Below the pieces are notes generated by a model. That model worked only from the letters and a program-made list of their open reading frames with translations, searched no databases and was not told the origin of the DNA. From Saprospiraceae bacterium (GTDB taxonomy: Bacteria; Bacteroidota; Bacteroidia; Chitinophagales; Saprospiraceae): a stretch of 64,000 nucleotides of DNA. Made by a program: the position numbers and the translations under genes. Position 1 is the stretch's first letter. Each line of letters opens with the position of its first letter. Below are positions 8,749-16,873 of the stretch, piece by piece. Where the stretch lies: NCBI GenBank assembly GCA_016710625.1, contig JADJVK010000053.1:1-64000 (forward strand), in the 5' to 3' direction.

Positions 8749-8964
8749 ATGATTATGACAATCAAAGTAGGACATATTAGTAATCCTGCCAATCAGGTAC
8801 GAATTAATGATCCTTCGGTAAGCCGAATGCATTTGGAAGTATCTAAAATTGATAATGATACATTAAGGATAGTTGATTTGGGTAGTACCAATGGCACTAG
8901 ATATTTCAGTGTACATTCAAGAAGAAATTCGACCTGGGCATTTCAGGGATTTAAAAAAACATAG
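8749..8964 (+). CDS. FHA-domain protein, fragment 1 (FHA domain)
   Basis: This frame carries a forkhead-associated phosphothreonine-binding domain: TIKVGHISNPANQVRINDPS, then SRMHLEV (the S-R-x-H core), then DLGSTNGT (the D-x-G-S-x-N-G-T loop). The glycine-arginine that usually opens the domain reads glycine-histidine here. After NGT the frame becomes implausible and stops at 8964, while sensible protein continues in the frame of the next entry from about 8905. I read 8749-10669 as one gene of about 640 residues broken by three shifts. FHA domains bind phosphothreonine peptides and usually tether a protein to a Ser/Thr kinase target or oligomer. Confidence 0.7.
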   Translation: MIMTIKVGHISNPANQVRINDPSVSRMHLEVSKIDNDTLRIVDLGSTNGTRYFSVHSRRNSTWAFQGFKKT

Positions 8965-9421
8965 TTATGATAAATATAAAATACAACCAGGTAGATATGA
9001 TTTAATCTCTGATATTACAAAAATAGATAAAAGTAATGAACTATTTATTCATAATGATAATAGAGATAAAATATCTAGTTTCATAAGAACACATAAAACA
9101 ACTATTATTTATGATTATTCACAGAAGACAAACCAAGAAGACAATTCAAAAGTTGTTATTCCTGAAGATGATATTAACAATAAAGAGGAGCAAGTTGATT
9201 TAAAAAATATTTTTAAAAACAAATTGCCGCCACTAGATGAAGATGGACAAATTGACCTTAGAAAAATTAAAACCTCAAAAGCAGTTCGAGGTCAAATTAT
9301 TAAACTATTTCAAAATTTCAGAAATCAGTTTAACGATACTGTTAATCTAAATCTATTTTTGGACATACTCCCATTTGTTTGGGATTTTTCTGAATTAATA
9401 AAAGCTATTCAGCGAAAATAG
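8873..9421 (+). CDS. FHA-domain protein, fragment 2 (linker and helical region)
   Basis: The real continuation of the FHA protein begins at about 8905 in this frame (ISVYIQEEIRPGHFRDLKKH); the first dozen residues of the open frame are a shadow of the FHA domain. It contains a polar, acidic linker (about residues 85-130 of this frame) and then a predicted helical segment (GQIIKLFQNFRNQFNDTVNL ... LPFVWDFSELIKAIQRK). It stops at 9421 next to an AAAA run at 9415-9418. The downstream frame continues without loss as IDQFYNENSKVNLQKNELDI. I recognise no family in this part. Confidence 0.5.
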   Translation: MIWVVPMALDISVYIQEEIRPGHFRDLKKHSYDKYKIQPGRYDLISDITKIDKSNELFIHNDNRDKISSFIRTHKTTIIYDYSQKTNQEDNSKVVIPEDDINNKEEQVDLKNIFKNKLPPLDEDGQIDLRKIKTSKAVRGQIIKLFQNFRNQFNDTVNLNLFLDILPFVWDFSELIKAIQRK

Positions 9422-9468
9422 ATCAATTCTATAATGAAAATTCAAAAGTCAATTTACAAAAAAACGAA

Positions 9469-10140
9469 TTGGATATTTTAGAGATTAATTTATCTAAAAG
9501 AATTAAAATATTTTACGAAGCATATTATTTAAGAATTGTAAATGAACATTCAATTGAAAACGTAGGAGATTTCTTTATTCATAATGCACAATTTCAAACT
9601 ATAGCTACCATTTATGATAACTTGGTTAAAATATTAGGAAATCACATTTTAGGGAATCATAAAGGAGACAAAATAGTAGCAACCTTTGATGACAATACTA
9701 CCATAGTTAATAGTATAAATATAAAGCTTTCTACATATAACTTAATGGAACCAGGTCTTATTTTAACATATATTTTTAAGGAAATTATTACTGTTTTTGT
9801 TGATCAGAACTTAAAACCTAATATCGAAAATCTGAATTCAGAAATAAAAAAAGCTTATGATATATATTTTACAGAATACCCTACAGATCCATTAATTCAT
9901 TATCAAAATACCCTGTACCAAATCAAATCAGATTATTTTTTGACAGATTTTTTAAGATACAAAATATTTTATGAAATTTCAAATGATGATATTGATAATG
10001 AAGGAATTAGTAAAGATTTTAAGTTGTTTTATTATTGGCATTTGGCTAACTTTTTGCAGTTTCCAAAAACATACCGTTTAATCGGTGATGTATTTAAGGA
10101 AAACTTTTATCGAATGTTATCGACTGAATGTTTTAGTTAA
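9469..10140 (+). CDS. FHA-domain protein, fragment 3 (unrecognised central region)
   Basis: This frame is open from about 9418; the first listed codon is a TTG and is not a natural start. It encodes about 240 residues rich in Asn, Ile, Lys and aromatic residues (KRIKIFYEAYYLRIVNEHSI, then FKEIITVFVDQNL, FYYWHLANFLQFPKTYRLIG). No motif, membrane segment or known fold is evident to me. Near 10110-10130 coding sense moves to the next frame: FYRM here, NVLVNLLNDNKLFQFI there. I infer it belongs to the FHA protein because it starts exactly where fragment 2 is broken and has no promoter or start of its own. Confidence 0.45.
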   Translation: MDILEINLSKRIKIFYEAYYLRIVNEHSIENVGDFFIHNAQFQTIATIYDNLVKILGNHILGNHKGDKIVATFDDNTTIVNSINIKLSTYNLMEPGLILTYIFKEIITVFVDQNLKPNIENLNSEIKKAYDIYFTEYPTDPLIHYQNTLYQIKSDYFLTDFLRYKIFYEISNDDIDNEGISKDFKLFYYWHLANFLQFPKTYRLIGDVFKENFYRMLSTECFS

Positions 10141-10669
10141 TTTATTAAATGATAATAAACTTTTTCAGTTCATCAAAAACACCCCCCCTATAAATGAAGT
10201 AAGGATGGAGTGGAAATTAATGTGTGACCAAATAAATACTTTCATTTCAATACTAAAAATCGAAGAAATACTTGGTAGAAAAAATTATTTAAATTATTAT
10301 TTAGTATTAATAAGAGATAATATTTTAACAAAGAAAGACACAGTAAAAGATTTTAGTTCATTAAATGCTGAATTTAAAGATTACTTAAAAAAAGTAAAGG
10401 ATAAAGATGGCAATGTCCCCTCTATACTTGCTCGAAATTGGAAAACTGGACATTATGATAGAAATATATCATATCAATTCAGTAGTACCGAAAATAAACC
10501 ATATTTTCTCTTTGATCAACAAGGTGGCAATTTTTATTACGACTTCGATAAAATGAATGAATTCTCAGTTTTTAGAAATGAATTTCTTTTAAATTTGTAT
10601 GATTTGAGTTGCAAATATAAGAAAATTATTTATGATACAACTTTTGAAAATATATATAAATACGAATAA
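10085..10669 (+). CDS. FHA-domain protein, fragment 4 (unrecognised C-terminal region)
   Basis: The genuine portion begins around 10120 (NVLVNLLNDNKLFQFIKNT); the preceding residues overlap fragment 3 in another frame. It encodes about 180 residues, with helical segments (MEWKLMCDQINTFISILKIE), then an ARNWKTGHYDRNISYQFSS block and a final aromatic segment (YYDFDKMNEFSVFRNEFLL). It has no recognised family. The stop at 10667-10669 is followed after two bases by the ATG of the phosphoesterase gene, so the two are tightly coupled. Confidence 0.5.
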   Translation: MMYLRKTFIECYRLNVLVNLLNDNKLFQFIKNTPPINEVRMEWKLMCDQINTFISILKIEEILGRKNYLNYYLVLIRDNILTKKDTVKDFSSLNAEFKDYLKKVKDKDGNVPSILARNWKTGHYDRNISYQFSSTENKPYFLFDQQGGNFYYDFDKMNEFSVFRNEFLLNLYDLSCKYKKIIYDTTFENIYKYE

Positions 10670-10671
10670 TT

Positions 10672-11406
10672 ATGAGTCAAGCAAAAATTCTTTGGTTGTC
10701 GGATATACACTATTTACACAATGAAGATTTTATAGATAAAATCTATAAAAAAAAGATAAATCAGTACTTTGAATCCATCAGAGATGAAATTTATAATAAA
10801 ATAAAACCAACCCATATTGTTATAACTGGAGACATCGTATTTAGTGCCAAAAAAGAGCAATATGATGGATTATATGATCATATTTTAAAGAGTTATCTTT
10901 TGGATAATCCTAAAGTAAGACTGCTTACCTGTATTGGTAACCATTCCGTAAATCGTGACATGGTAAAAATATTTACAGAAAAAGTTCGACAAGGTAAAAC
11001 TAATTTTTGGAAAAGTGAAAATCGACAAAATTTTATTTCTACTTCAAAGGATGATGACATTCTAAATAAATTTTTGAACTATCAAGAAGTAAAAAATCAG
11101 TTAGCTAACTATTCAATCAATGATTTAGTTAAAGAAAAAAATTTATTTAATTTGCTTTTTATTCATTACATAGCCTTTTATAAAGAAAGGGTTATAAGCA
11201 GAATTGATGATATAAATAGGCTCAATCCGGAAGAAATTCAAATTTTGAATCAAGATAGAAATGAGTGTAAGTTTGGCGTTATTCACGACACAAAGTACAA
11301 CCTGATTTTTGTAACTTTAAATTCCGCATATTTAGCTTGGGGTGATGAAACTTATGAGGAATTATATAAAGACTCTTCAAAAGCTTTTCAGAATTTGGAC
11401 AACTGA
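10672..11406 (+). CDS. Calcineurin-like metallophosphoesterase, fragment 1 (N-terminal catalytic part)
   Basis: The frame starts at a clear ATG two bases after the FHA gene. It carries the first three metallophosphoesterase motifs: SDIHYL (D11, H13), ITGDIVFSA (D54) and CIGNHSVNRD (N90, H91). The family binds two metal ions and hydrolyses phosphomono- or diesters. No signal peptide is present, so it is cytosolic. The frame ends at QNLDN, but LTYNNADLKK follows one base back and IINKILNDSDNK after an A7 run at 11426-11432, so two single-base shifts separate it from the next fragment. The complete gene would span 10672-12467, about 598 residues. Confidence 0.8.
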   Translation: MSQAKILWLSDIHYLHNEDFIDKIYKKKINQYFESIRDEIYNKIKPTHIVITGDIVFSAKKEQYDGLYDHILKSYLLDNPKVRLLTCIGNHSVNRDMVKIFTEKVRQGKTNFWKSENRQNFISTSKDDDILNKFLNYQEVKNQLANYSINDLVKEKNLFNLLFIHYIAFYKERVISRIDDINRLNPEEIQILNQDRNECKFGVIHDTKYNLIFVTLNSAYLAWGDETYEELYKDSSKAFQNLDN

Positions 11407-11467
11407 CATATAATAATGCAGATTTAAAAAAATAATTAATAAAATTTTAAATGATAGTGATAATAAA

Positions 11468-12193
11468 TTGCTATTAGATGAAAATGCAATAATCATGTTA
11501 GCTCACCACCCCTTAACTAGGATGAGCTATGAGGCTCAATCTAAGTCAGCAGCGTTTCACAATATACTATCAAAAATTGATATTGCTTTATTTGGGCATA
11601 TACATGTTCCTCATCATTTACCAACGAAATACAGGAGCAGAACCTACATTTTTGAAAGTCCGCAGTTATTTGACTATCATTTATACAAATTAAACACAAA
11701 TAATTACCATGAAATAGGAAAAACCTTAGGATTTAATACACTAACTATTAATCCTAACTTATCTAAGTTTAGTAGAGCATATTATACTCTTAAAAATGCA
11801 ACTGAATCTAATACTGAAGAATTAATTAAGGTAAACCCTTTACATTTTGAACGAGGGAATAATACTCCCTTCATATGGGAAAAAACAGAAGATGGTTCAG
11901 ATAGCTATTCATTGGAATCTACAAAAGGACCTATTCAAAATATTTTTAAATTAAATGCTAAGTGTAAAGGTGAAAAAAATATTCTAGTCGATTATCTTAA
12001 ATATAAGAGTAAGCCATCAAATAATAGATATAATTATTATTCTAAAGTTTTTGATGATACTGATTTATTTGTAGATACAGATGCCTTGATAGGTTCTATA
12101 TATAAACCTGAAAGTGTGGCACATGTTATAGATAGTAACGTGGGCTATTTGTGTGTGCAAGATACGAAAGTAAGACTTGCTTTATATTTATAA
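11468..12193 (+). CDS. Calcineurin-like metallophosphoesterase, fragment 2 (C-terminal catalytic motifs and extension)
   Basis: This is the continuation of the phosphoesterase; coding sense starts near 11432 and the TTG at 11468 is not a real start. It supplies the remaining metal ligands, MLAHHPLTRMS and ALFGHIHVPHH (the GHxH motif), within the first 55 residues. The following ~190 residues do not match any family I know (TYIFESPQLFDYHLYKLN, later NPLHFERGNNTPFIWEK and DTDLFVDTDALIGSIYKPES). The frame stops at 12193, where sense passes to the next frame within ALYIYKLYRQEA. Confidence 0.7.
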   Translation: MLLDENAIIMLAHHPLTRMSYEAQSKSAAFHNILSKIDIALFGHIHVPHHLPTKYRSRTYIFESPQLFDYHLYKLNTNNYHEIGKTLGFNTLTINPNLSKFSRAYYTLKNATESNTEELIKVNPLHFERGNNTPFIWEKTEDGSDSYSLESTKGPIQNIFKLNAKCKGEKNILVDYLKYKSKPSNNRYNYYSKVFDDTDLFVDTDALIGSIYKPESVAHVIDSNVGYLCVQDTKVRLALYL

Positions 12194-12467
12194 ATTATAT
12201 CGACAGGAAGCAATATCTAAGATATTTGATGAAATGTATACCTCCTTTTCTTCTTTCTTGTTTTGTGTTTATGATTTTCAATTATTAAAAAACTTTGAAA
12301 ATGATCATTTTGAGAATGCCGAATACTATTTTGGCTTAGATTTTGCTAAGGCTAAAGTAGACTTTTTTTCAAAAATCGATATAGTAAAAATTTCTTCAAC
12401 AATTTCAATTGAATATAAGACGTTTAAGTTTTCAGATTATGTTAATCATATAAAAATAGTTGAATAA
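12177..12467 (+). CDS. Calcineurin-like metallophosphoesterase, fragment 3 (C-terminal end)
   Basis: About 90 residues continuing the phosphoesterase gene after a shift near 12180-12190 (KLYRQEAISKIFDEMYTSF, then FCVYDFQLLKNF, ending FSDYVNHIKIVE). The first codon of the open frame is a TTG and not a natural start. I do not recognise the fold. The whole unknown C-terminal region of the phosphoesterase is about 300 residues and may be the partner- or target-specific part. Confidence 0.5.
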   Translation: MLYIYKLYRQEAISKIFDEMYTSFSSFLFCVYDFQLLKNFENDHFENAEYYFGLDFAKAKVDFFSKIDIVKISSTISIEYKTFKFSDYVNHIKIVE

Positions 12468-12483
12468 AATAAATATTTTAAAT

Positions 12484-12492
12484 TATCTTTGC
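12484..12492 (+). promoter_or_regulatory. Bacteroidota -7 promoter element for the small gene at 12513
   Basis: TATCTTTGC, a full TAnnTTTGC match, 20 bases before the ATG at 12513. It lies just after the phosphoesterase stop, so the small gene can be expressed on its own. Confidence 0.6.
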
Positions 12493-12512
12493 ACCGCCGA
12501 AACAAAATTATT

Positions 12513-12782
12513 ATGCTATTACCTGTTATTGATATTGTAAATCAACAAGTTGGGGATGCTAATCTAAAAGAGAAAATAGAATTGTATCTTGATGAATCAA
12601 TCACTGAGAAGATTGAAGAAAGTGATATTATAAAATTAGAAAATATTGCTATGATTCAATCAGACGAATGGTTTGCTTTACGTTTGAAATCATTGGCAGG
12701 CATGATTCGATTTTCATTAGAAATAAAAGAAAGAAAAGAAGGAAAAAAAGGGGAAAAAAGCTTCAAAAAATTGACGATTTGA
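12513..12782 (+). CDS. Small hypothetical protein at the end of the accessory cassette, probably frameshifted near its end
   Basis: From the ATG at 12513 the frame gives 89 residues, with a helical, acidic N-terminus (DIVNQQVGDANLKEKIELYL) and a lysine-rich stretch (KERKEGKKGEKSFKK). After the A6 run near 12765 another frame continues plausibly (IDDLRYKGFFTMSTEDDYKF) to a stop at 12838, so the natural protein is probably about 108 residues. The family is not recognised. Its own promoter and its position behind a phosphoesterase would fit an accessory or inhibitor subunit, but nothing in the sequence proves that. Confidence 0.5.
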   Translation: MLLPVIDIVNQQVGDANLKEKIELYLDESITEKIEESDIIKLENIAMIQSDEWFALRLKSLAGMIRFSLEIKERKEGKKGEKSFKKLTI

Positions 12783-13113
12783 GATATAAAGGTTTTTTCA
12801 CAATGTCAACTGAGGATGATTATAAATTCATTGATTAATACTTATTTAAATATATTTTTAGTTGGTTTAGAATAAAAAAAGATAGGAATTCCCAAAGGAA
12901 AAAAACATTTTCTTTCTCTATTTATTCAAATCAAAAAATAAAAATTTAAAGTAGGCAAATGATTTAGATAGCTTATAAATAGCTTAATTCAATCTATTGC
13001 AGAGCTATTGCAACAGATGCAAGATGTTTTTAAAATATTTCTAATGTTTTAATTATATTTTATAAAATTCTGAGTCCATCTTACTCTTTCGAAAAAAATT
13101 ATAACTTTTCCCC

Positions 13114-13989
13114 CTATAACACATTCGCTATTTGTTCCTTTATTTTCTCCAATTCGTCCTTCATACCTACCACAAGGTGCTGAATTTCAGAATGGTATGC
13201 CTTAGCTCCTAGTGTGTTGATTTCTCTTCCCATTTCTTGGGTGATAAAATTCAATTGTCTTCCTTTTGATGTCAAATTATTATCTAATTGGTCAATAAAA
13301 TATTTACAGTGTTGTTCCAATCTGATTTTTTCTTCGGTGATATCCATTTTATCTACATAAAATAAAATTTCTTGCTCATATCGGTTCTCATCCACATTGT
13401 CTCTACCCCAAAATTCTTCTAAATTTTGGCGGAGCCTTTGTTTCATCTTATTGATTCTGTCGGTTTCGAAAGGACTAATTTTCAGCAAATTCACCAATAT
13501 CCCATTGGTTCTTTCTCTCAAGTCATCTTCATGTGCTTTTCCCTCTGCCAATCTAAAGGCGTTAAACTGCTCGAATGCCTCATTGACTACCTGCTCAATT
13601 TCTTCCCATTCCTCATCATTAATGCCGTCTGTGTCTCCAGTAACGACATTTGGAATTCGCAGCACAGCCTCCGTAAAATTGCCTCCAGTATTTCCTAACT
13701 CTTCGTTAAGTTTCTGAATTTCACGATAATATCTTTTGAATAAGGATTGATTGATGCCACTATTGTCCTTGTCCATATTGGATTCGATAGAAATCTGAAC
13801 ATCTATTTTTCCCCGCTCTCCCTTGTCCGTTATTAACTTCCTCAGGATGATTTCTTTGTCTTTAAAATCTAATGGCAACTTTAGGCGAAGGTCCGTAGTT
13901 TTGCTATTCACAGCTCTTAACTCTACTGTTATTGTTCTTTTTTCGAAATTTTTTGAGGACCTTCCGTAACCCGTCATGGATAGCAACAT
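13114..13989 (-). CDS. yicC: YicC-family endoribonuclease
   Basis: A full-length 291-residue YicC/YloC protein. The N-terminal family block MLLSMTGYGRSS is followed by VELRAVNSKTTDLRLKLP. The C-terminal DUF1732 part (about 205-291) contains RLEQHCKYFIDQLDN, KGRQLNFITQEMGREINTLG and a C-terminal VGMKDELEKIKEQIANVL helix. YicC proteins act on RNA as endoribonucleases in the cytoplasm; in E. coli this involves regulatory RNA turnover. In many Bacteroidota it sits beside gmk, but no gmk is seen here. A TATATTTGC promoter element lies 13 bases upstream of the start. Confidence 0.92.
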   Translation of the reverse strand: MLLSMTGYGRSSKNFEKRTITVELRAVNSKTTDLRLKLPLDFKDKEIILRKLITDKGERGKIDVQISIESNMDKDNSGINQSLFKRYYREIQKLNEELGNTGGNFTEAVLRIPNVVTGDTDGINDEEWEEIEQVVNEAFEQFNAFRLAEGKAHEDDLRERTNGILVNLLKISPFETDRINKMKQRLRQNLEEFWGRDNVDENRYEQEILFYVDKMDITEEKIRLEQHCKYFIDQLDNNLTSKGRQLNFITQEMGREINTLGAKAYHSEIQHLVVGMKDELEKIKEQIANVL

Positions 13990-14002
13990 AAAAAACTTTT
14001 TT

Positions 14003-14011
14003 GCAAATATA
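14003..14011 (-). promoter_or_regulatory. Bacteroidota -7 promoter element for yicC
   Basis: The minus strand reads TATATTTGC, matching TAnnTTTGC, 13 bases before the ATG at 13989, so the mRNA leader is very short. Confidence 0.6.
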
Positions 14012-14072
14012 ACAGAAGCATTTGCAAAATTCCTTTTAGTTGCTTATTATGTGCAAAAATACTATTCTTGAA

Positions 14073-15887
14073 ATGCGGGAATCTAAATTTGTACAACAAA
14101 ACAGAGAAAATTGGACAGAATTTGAAGCTGCTTTGCAAAATAATTCTAAAGACCCAGAGTCACTTTACAAGCTTTTCACTCAGGTAACGGAGGATTTGTC
14201 CTACTCCAGAACTTTTTATAAAAACAGGTCGGTAAGAAATTATTTGAATGCACTTGCCCAACAATCTTTTTTCAAAATTTACAAATCCGTACACCTCAGT
14301 AAATGGAAATCTTTTAAGCAATTTTGGGTAAAAGACCTGCCATTGAGTGTTTGGCAAAGCAGAAAAAGTATCCTTTTATCATTTGTCCTTTTTGCGGTAG
14401 CAGTCGTTATTGGGGCACTTTCTACCCGCCAATCTCTCGATTTTGCCCAATTGATTTTGGGTGAAGAATATATCCAAAAAACTTTAGAAAATATCTCGAA
14501 AGGCGACCCCATGGGAATTTATAAGGACGCAGATATGTTTGGAATGACCCTCGGCATCACCGTAAATAATATACTGGTTTCCTTTTTTGCCTATTTGTTA
14601 GGAATTTTGTGGGGCGTCGGTACCTTTGTTTTGATTCTTAGAAATGGCATTATGTTGGGCTGTTTTCAATATTTTTTCTACGAAAAAGGGCTGTTGAAAG
14701 AAATGTTACTGACCATCTGGCTTCACGGCACTTTAGAAATTTCAGCAATAATTATCGCTGGTGGAGCGGGCTTTGAATTAGCAAAAGGCTTGGTGATGCC
14801 TGGAACCTTTACTAGAATCCAAGCCTTTCGGGCTTCTGCCCAGAAAGGGCTTACCATCATGGTGGGGCTAGTGCCAGTGTTTATGATGGCTGGTTTTATC
14901 GAAGGATTTATCACCAGGCATACAGAAATGTTTTGGGGGATAAAATTGGCTTTGATACTTGTTAGTTTGGCTTTTGTGTTGTTTTATTATGTTTATTATC
15001 CTTATTTCGTCCATAAAAACAACCCAGTTGAGCTTGAAGATTATCACCCCAATCCTGTTGCAAAACATGAAATTGTTTTAAATCAGTTTAAAAACACAAG
15101 ACAATTAATTGCAGAAACATTCATTATTTACGGAAAAAATTTGACTAAAAACATCATTTCAGCGATTCTGTGGTCCTTGCCTTATGTGGCTATTATTTTT
15201 TATTTTTTCCTGCAAAAAGATGGAGAAATAGATGACCACTTAAGACTAAATAGCACTACTAGTTCTCTATCCTTGTTGATTGATTCCTTCAAACACAGTT
15301 TTATTCTATTAGTACTGGCTGCCTCCATATCTTTTATGATTACTTTTTGGACTAATGATGAACATCTTATGGGAAGAAAAATGGTAACTTTTTTGAAAAA
15401 TTTTGCCATTCTGACCGTATTGTTACTTTTATTTACTTCCGAATTTATGACCCTTGGTGTCATTGCTTTTATCTTATTCCTTCCCGTGCTTTTTTTTCTG
15501 AAAACATTTTTAGAAAACGAAAATGGAGTCCTTGGTAACCTATTTAGTTATGGATTTAAATATTTGGGACAAAGTGTTTTATACACAGGTCTTCAATACA
15601 CTTTAGTAATTATGGCACTCGGATATGGCATTTATTTGCTTTTAGATTATTTTGTATGGGAAATGATAAATACAGTTGTTAGTTGGCATCTAAACGACAA
15701 TTATTTTTACAAAGAAATGATTTTAGATAGTATCCACTATTTTATTATTGGAAGTATCTTTTTAATACTGTGGCAAATTTATTCAATTGGCGTAAATTTG
15801 TGGTATCATAGCAGCCTTGAAATTCACGAAGCAAATGGGTTGAAAAATGTGATAAATAATTGGAAGTTAGATGTCGATAAGAAATAA
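14073..15887 (+). CDS. SpoIIM/DUF95-family integral membrane protein
   Basis: The protein has 604 residues from the ATG at 14073 (MRESKFVQQNRENWTEFEAA), the usual family N-terminus; an upstream ATG at 14040 adds an unsupported leader. After a ~100-residue cytoplasmic helical region comes the SpoIIM core (about residues 100-300). It includes a first membrane helix ILLSFVLFAVAVVIGALST, then LRNGIMLGCFQYFFYEKG and IWLHGTLEISAIIIAGGAG, the conserved H-G-x-x-E signature. A second multi-helix region fills residues 330-600. In Bacteroidota this family accompanies MoxR/DUF58 genes; here that pair lies 9 kb away. The molecular function is unknown. It overlaps the channel gene by 17 bases. Confidence 0.8.
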   Translation: MRESKFVQQNRENWTEFEAALQNNSKDPESLYKLFTQVTEDLSYSRTFYKNRSVRNYLNALAQQSFFKIYKSVHLSKWKSFKQFWVKDLPLSVWQSRKSILLSFVLFAVAVVIGALSTRQSLDFAQLILGEEYIQKTLENISKGDPMGIYKDADMFGMTLGITVNNILVSFFAYLLGILWGVGTFVLILRNGIMLGCFQYFFYEKGLLKEMLLTIWLHGTLEISAIIIAGGAGFELAKGLVMPGTFTRIQAFRASAQKGLTIMVGLVPVFMMAGFIEGFITRHTEMFWGIKLALILVSLAFVLFYYVYYPYFVHKNNPVELEDYHPNPVAKHEIVLNQFKNTRQLIAETFIIYGKNLTKNIISAILWSLPYVAIIFYFFLQKDGEIDDHLRLNSTTSSLSLLIDSFKHSFILLVLAASISFMITFWTNDEHLMGRKMVTFLKNFAILTVLLLLFTSEFMTLGVIAFILFLPVLFFLKTFLENENGVLGNLFSYGFKYLGQSVLYTGLQYTLVIMALGYGIYLLLDYFVWEMINTVVSWHLNDNYFYKEMILDSIHYFIIGSIFLILWQIYSIGVNLWYHSSLEIHEANGLKNVINNWKLDVDKK

Positions 15888-16800
15888 TAGTTCAGAAATA
15901 AAAGACAACGATTTAGGATTTAGTACGAAAGCCATTCACGGTAGAATGGTGGATAAGTTTGGAAATTATAATGTAAAAAGAGTTGGTTTTACGGCTTGGC
16001 ATCCCTACCAGTCCTTAGTCGAAATGTCGTGGCTTCGGTTTTCTGCATTCACTTTGCTCTACTATATTTGCCTAAATGGGCTATTTGCTTTGTTATTTAT
16101 GTTTTTATGCCCCAATGCCTTATCAGGGGAACAACACACAGATTTTTGGAGTAATTTTTCAAAAGCATATTTCTTTTGTGTTCAAACATCTACTACTGTT
16201 GGTTATGGGGGCGTAATTCCCATCAGTTTTATGGCGAACATACTTTCTTCCATTTTAGCATTAATCGGGTTGATGACCTTCGCCTTGGCAACAGGGTTGT
16301 TTTTCGCTAGATTTTCTAAGCCAGTTGCGAAAATAATTTATAGTGAAAATGCAATTATTGCTCCATATCAAGGCGGACAAAGCCTTCAGGTAAGAATCGT
16401 CAATGCCAGCAAATCACAGCTAATGGACCTAGAAGCTCAGATATCTTGCTCTTGGATAGAAAACATTGATGGGGTAGAACGCCGCCGTTTTCAAGCTCTC
16501 CAATTAGAAAGACATAAGATTTTTGTGTTTCCACTCAACTGGAATTTGGTTCATCCCATCAATGAAGACAGCCCTCTCTATGGAAAATTGCATGAAGAGT
16601 TGTTAAAACAGTCGATCGAATTTATCATTTTCGTAAAAGGATTTGATGTGGTTTTCAACCAAACTGTCTATAGTGGAAATTCTTATACAGCAGATGAAAT
16701 GGTTTGGAATGCATCCTTTGCTCCTATGTACGACACAAGCCCCGAAGAAGGGTTGGTGCTCGATTTAGATAAAATCAATGATGTAATAAATTTAAGTTGA
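15871..16800 (+). CDS. Inward-rectifier-type potassium channel (KirBac family)
   Basis: The 309-residue protein has the Kir layout: an N-terminal slide region (GFTAWHPYQSLVEMSWLRFS), TM1 at about 55-80, a pore helix and the selectivity filter TSTTVGYGG, TM2 (NILSSILALIGLMTFALATG) and a C-terminal cytoplasmic IRK beta-sandwich from about residue 150. The filter TVGYG is intact, so potassium selectivity is expected, and the channel sits in the inner membrane. Gating ligands of the family include acidic lipids and pH. Its start lies inside the end of the SpoIIM-like gene, so the two are co-translated. Confidence 0.88.
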   Translation: MSIRNNSSEIKDNDLGFSTKAIHGRMVDKFGNYNVKRVGFTAWHPYQSLVEMSWLRFSAFTLLYYICLNGLFALLFMFLCPNALSGEQHTDFWSNFSKAYFFCVQTSTTVGYGGVIPISFMANILSSILALIGLMTFALATGLFFARFSKPVAKIIYSENAIIAPYQGGQSLQVRIVNASKSQLMDLEAQISCSWIENIDGVERRRFQALQLERHKIFVFPLNWNLVHPINEDSPLYGKLHEELLKQSIEFIIFVKGFDVVFNQTVYSGNSYTADEMVWNASFAPMYDTSPEEGLVLDLDKINDVINLS

Positions 16801-16851
16801 AATCAAATGCTTTAGCTAGTATTAATTTTAAACTATTCATTGGTTACTCCT

Positions 16852-16860
16852 TATCTTTGC
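16852..16860 (+). promoter_or_regulatory. Bacteroidota -7 promoter element for purD
   Basis: TATCTTTGC, a full TAnnTTTGC match, 13 bases before the ATG at 16874. Confidence 0.65.
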
Positions 16861-16873
16861 AAAAATTTATTTC

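Noticed and set aside
7525..12838. Insertion sequence or integrative element at the accessory segment
   Set aside because: No transposase, integrase, terminal inverted repeat, target duplication or tRNA border was found, so transfer is only suggested by base composition and gene content.
13397..13717. Plus-strand frames of 90-106 residues within yicC
   Set aside because: Both are shadows of yicC with serine-rich, non-conserved sequence.
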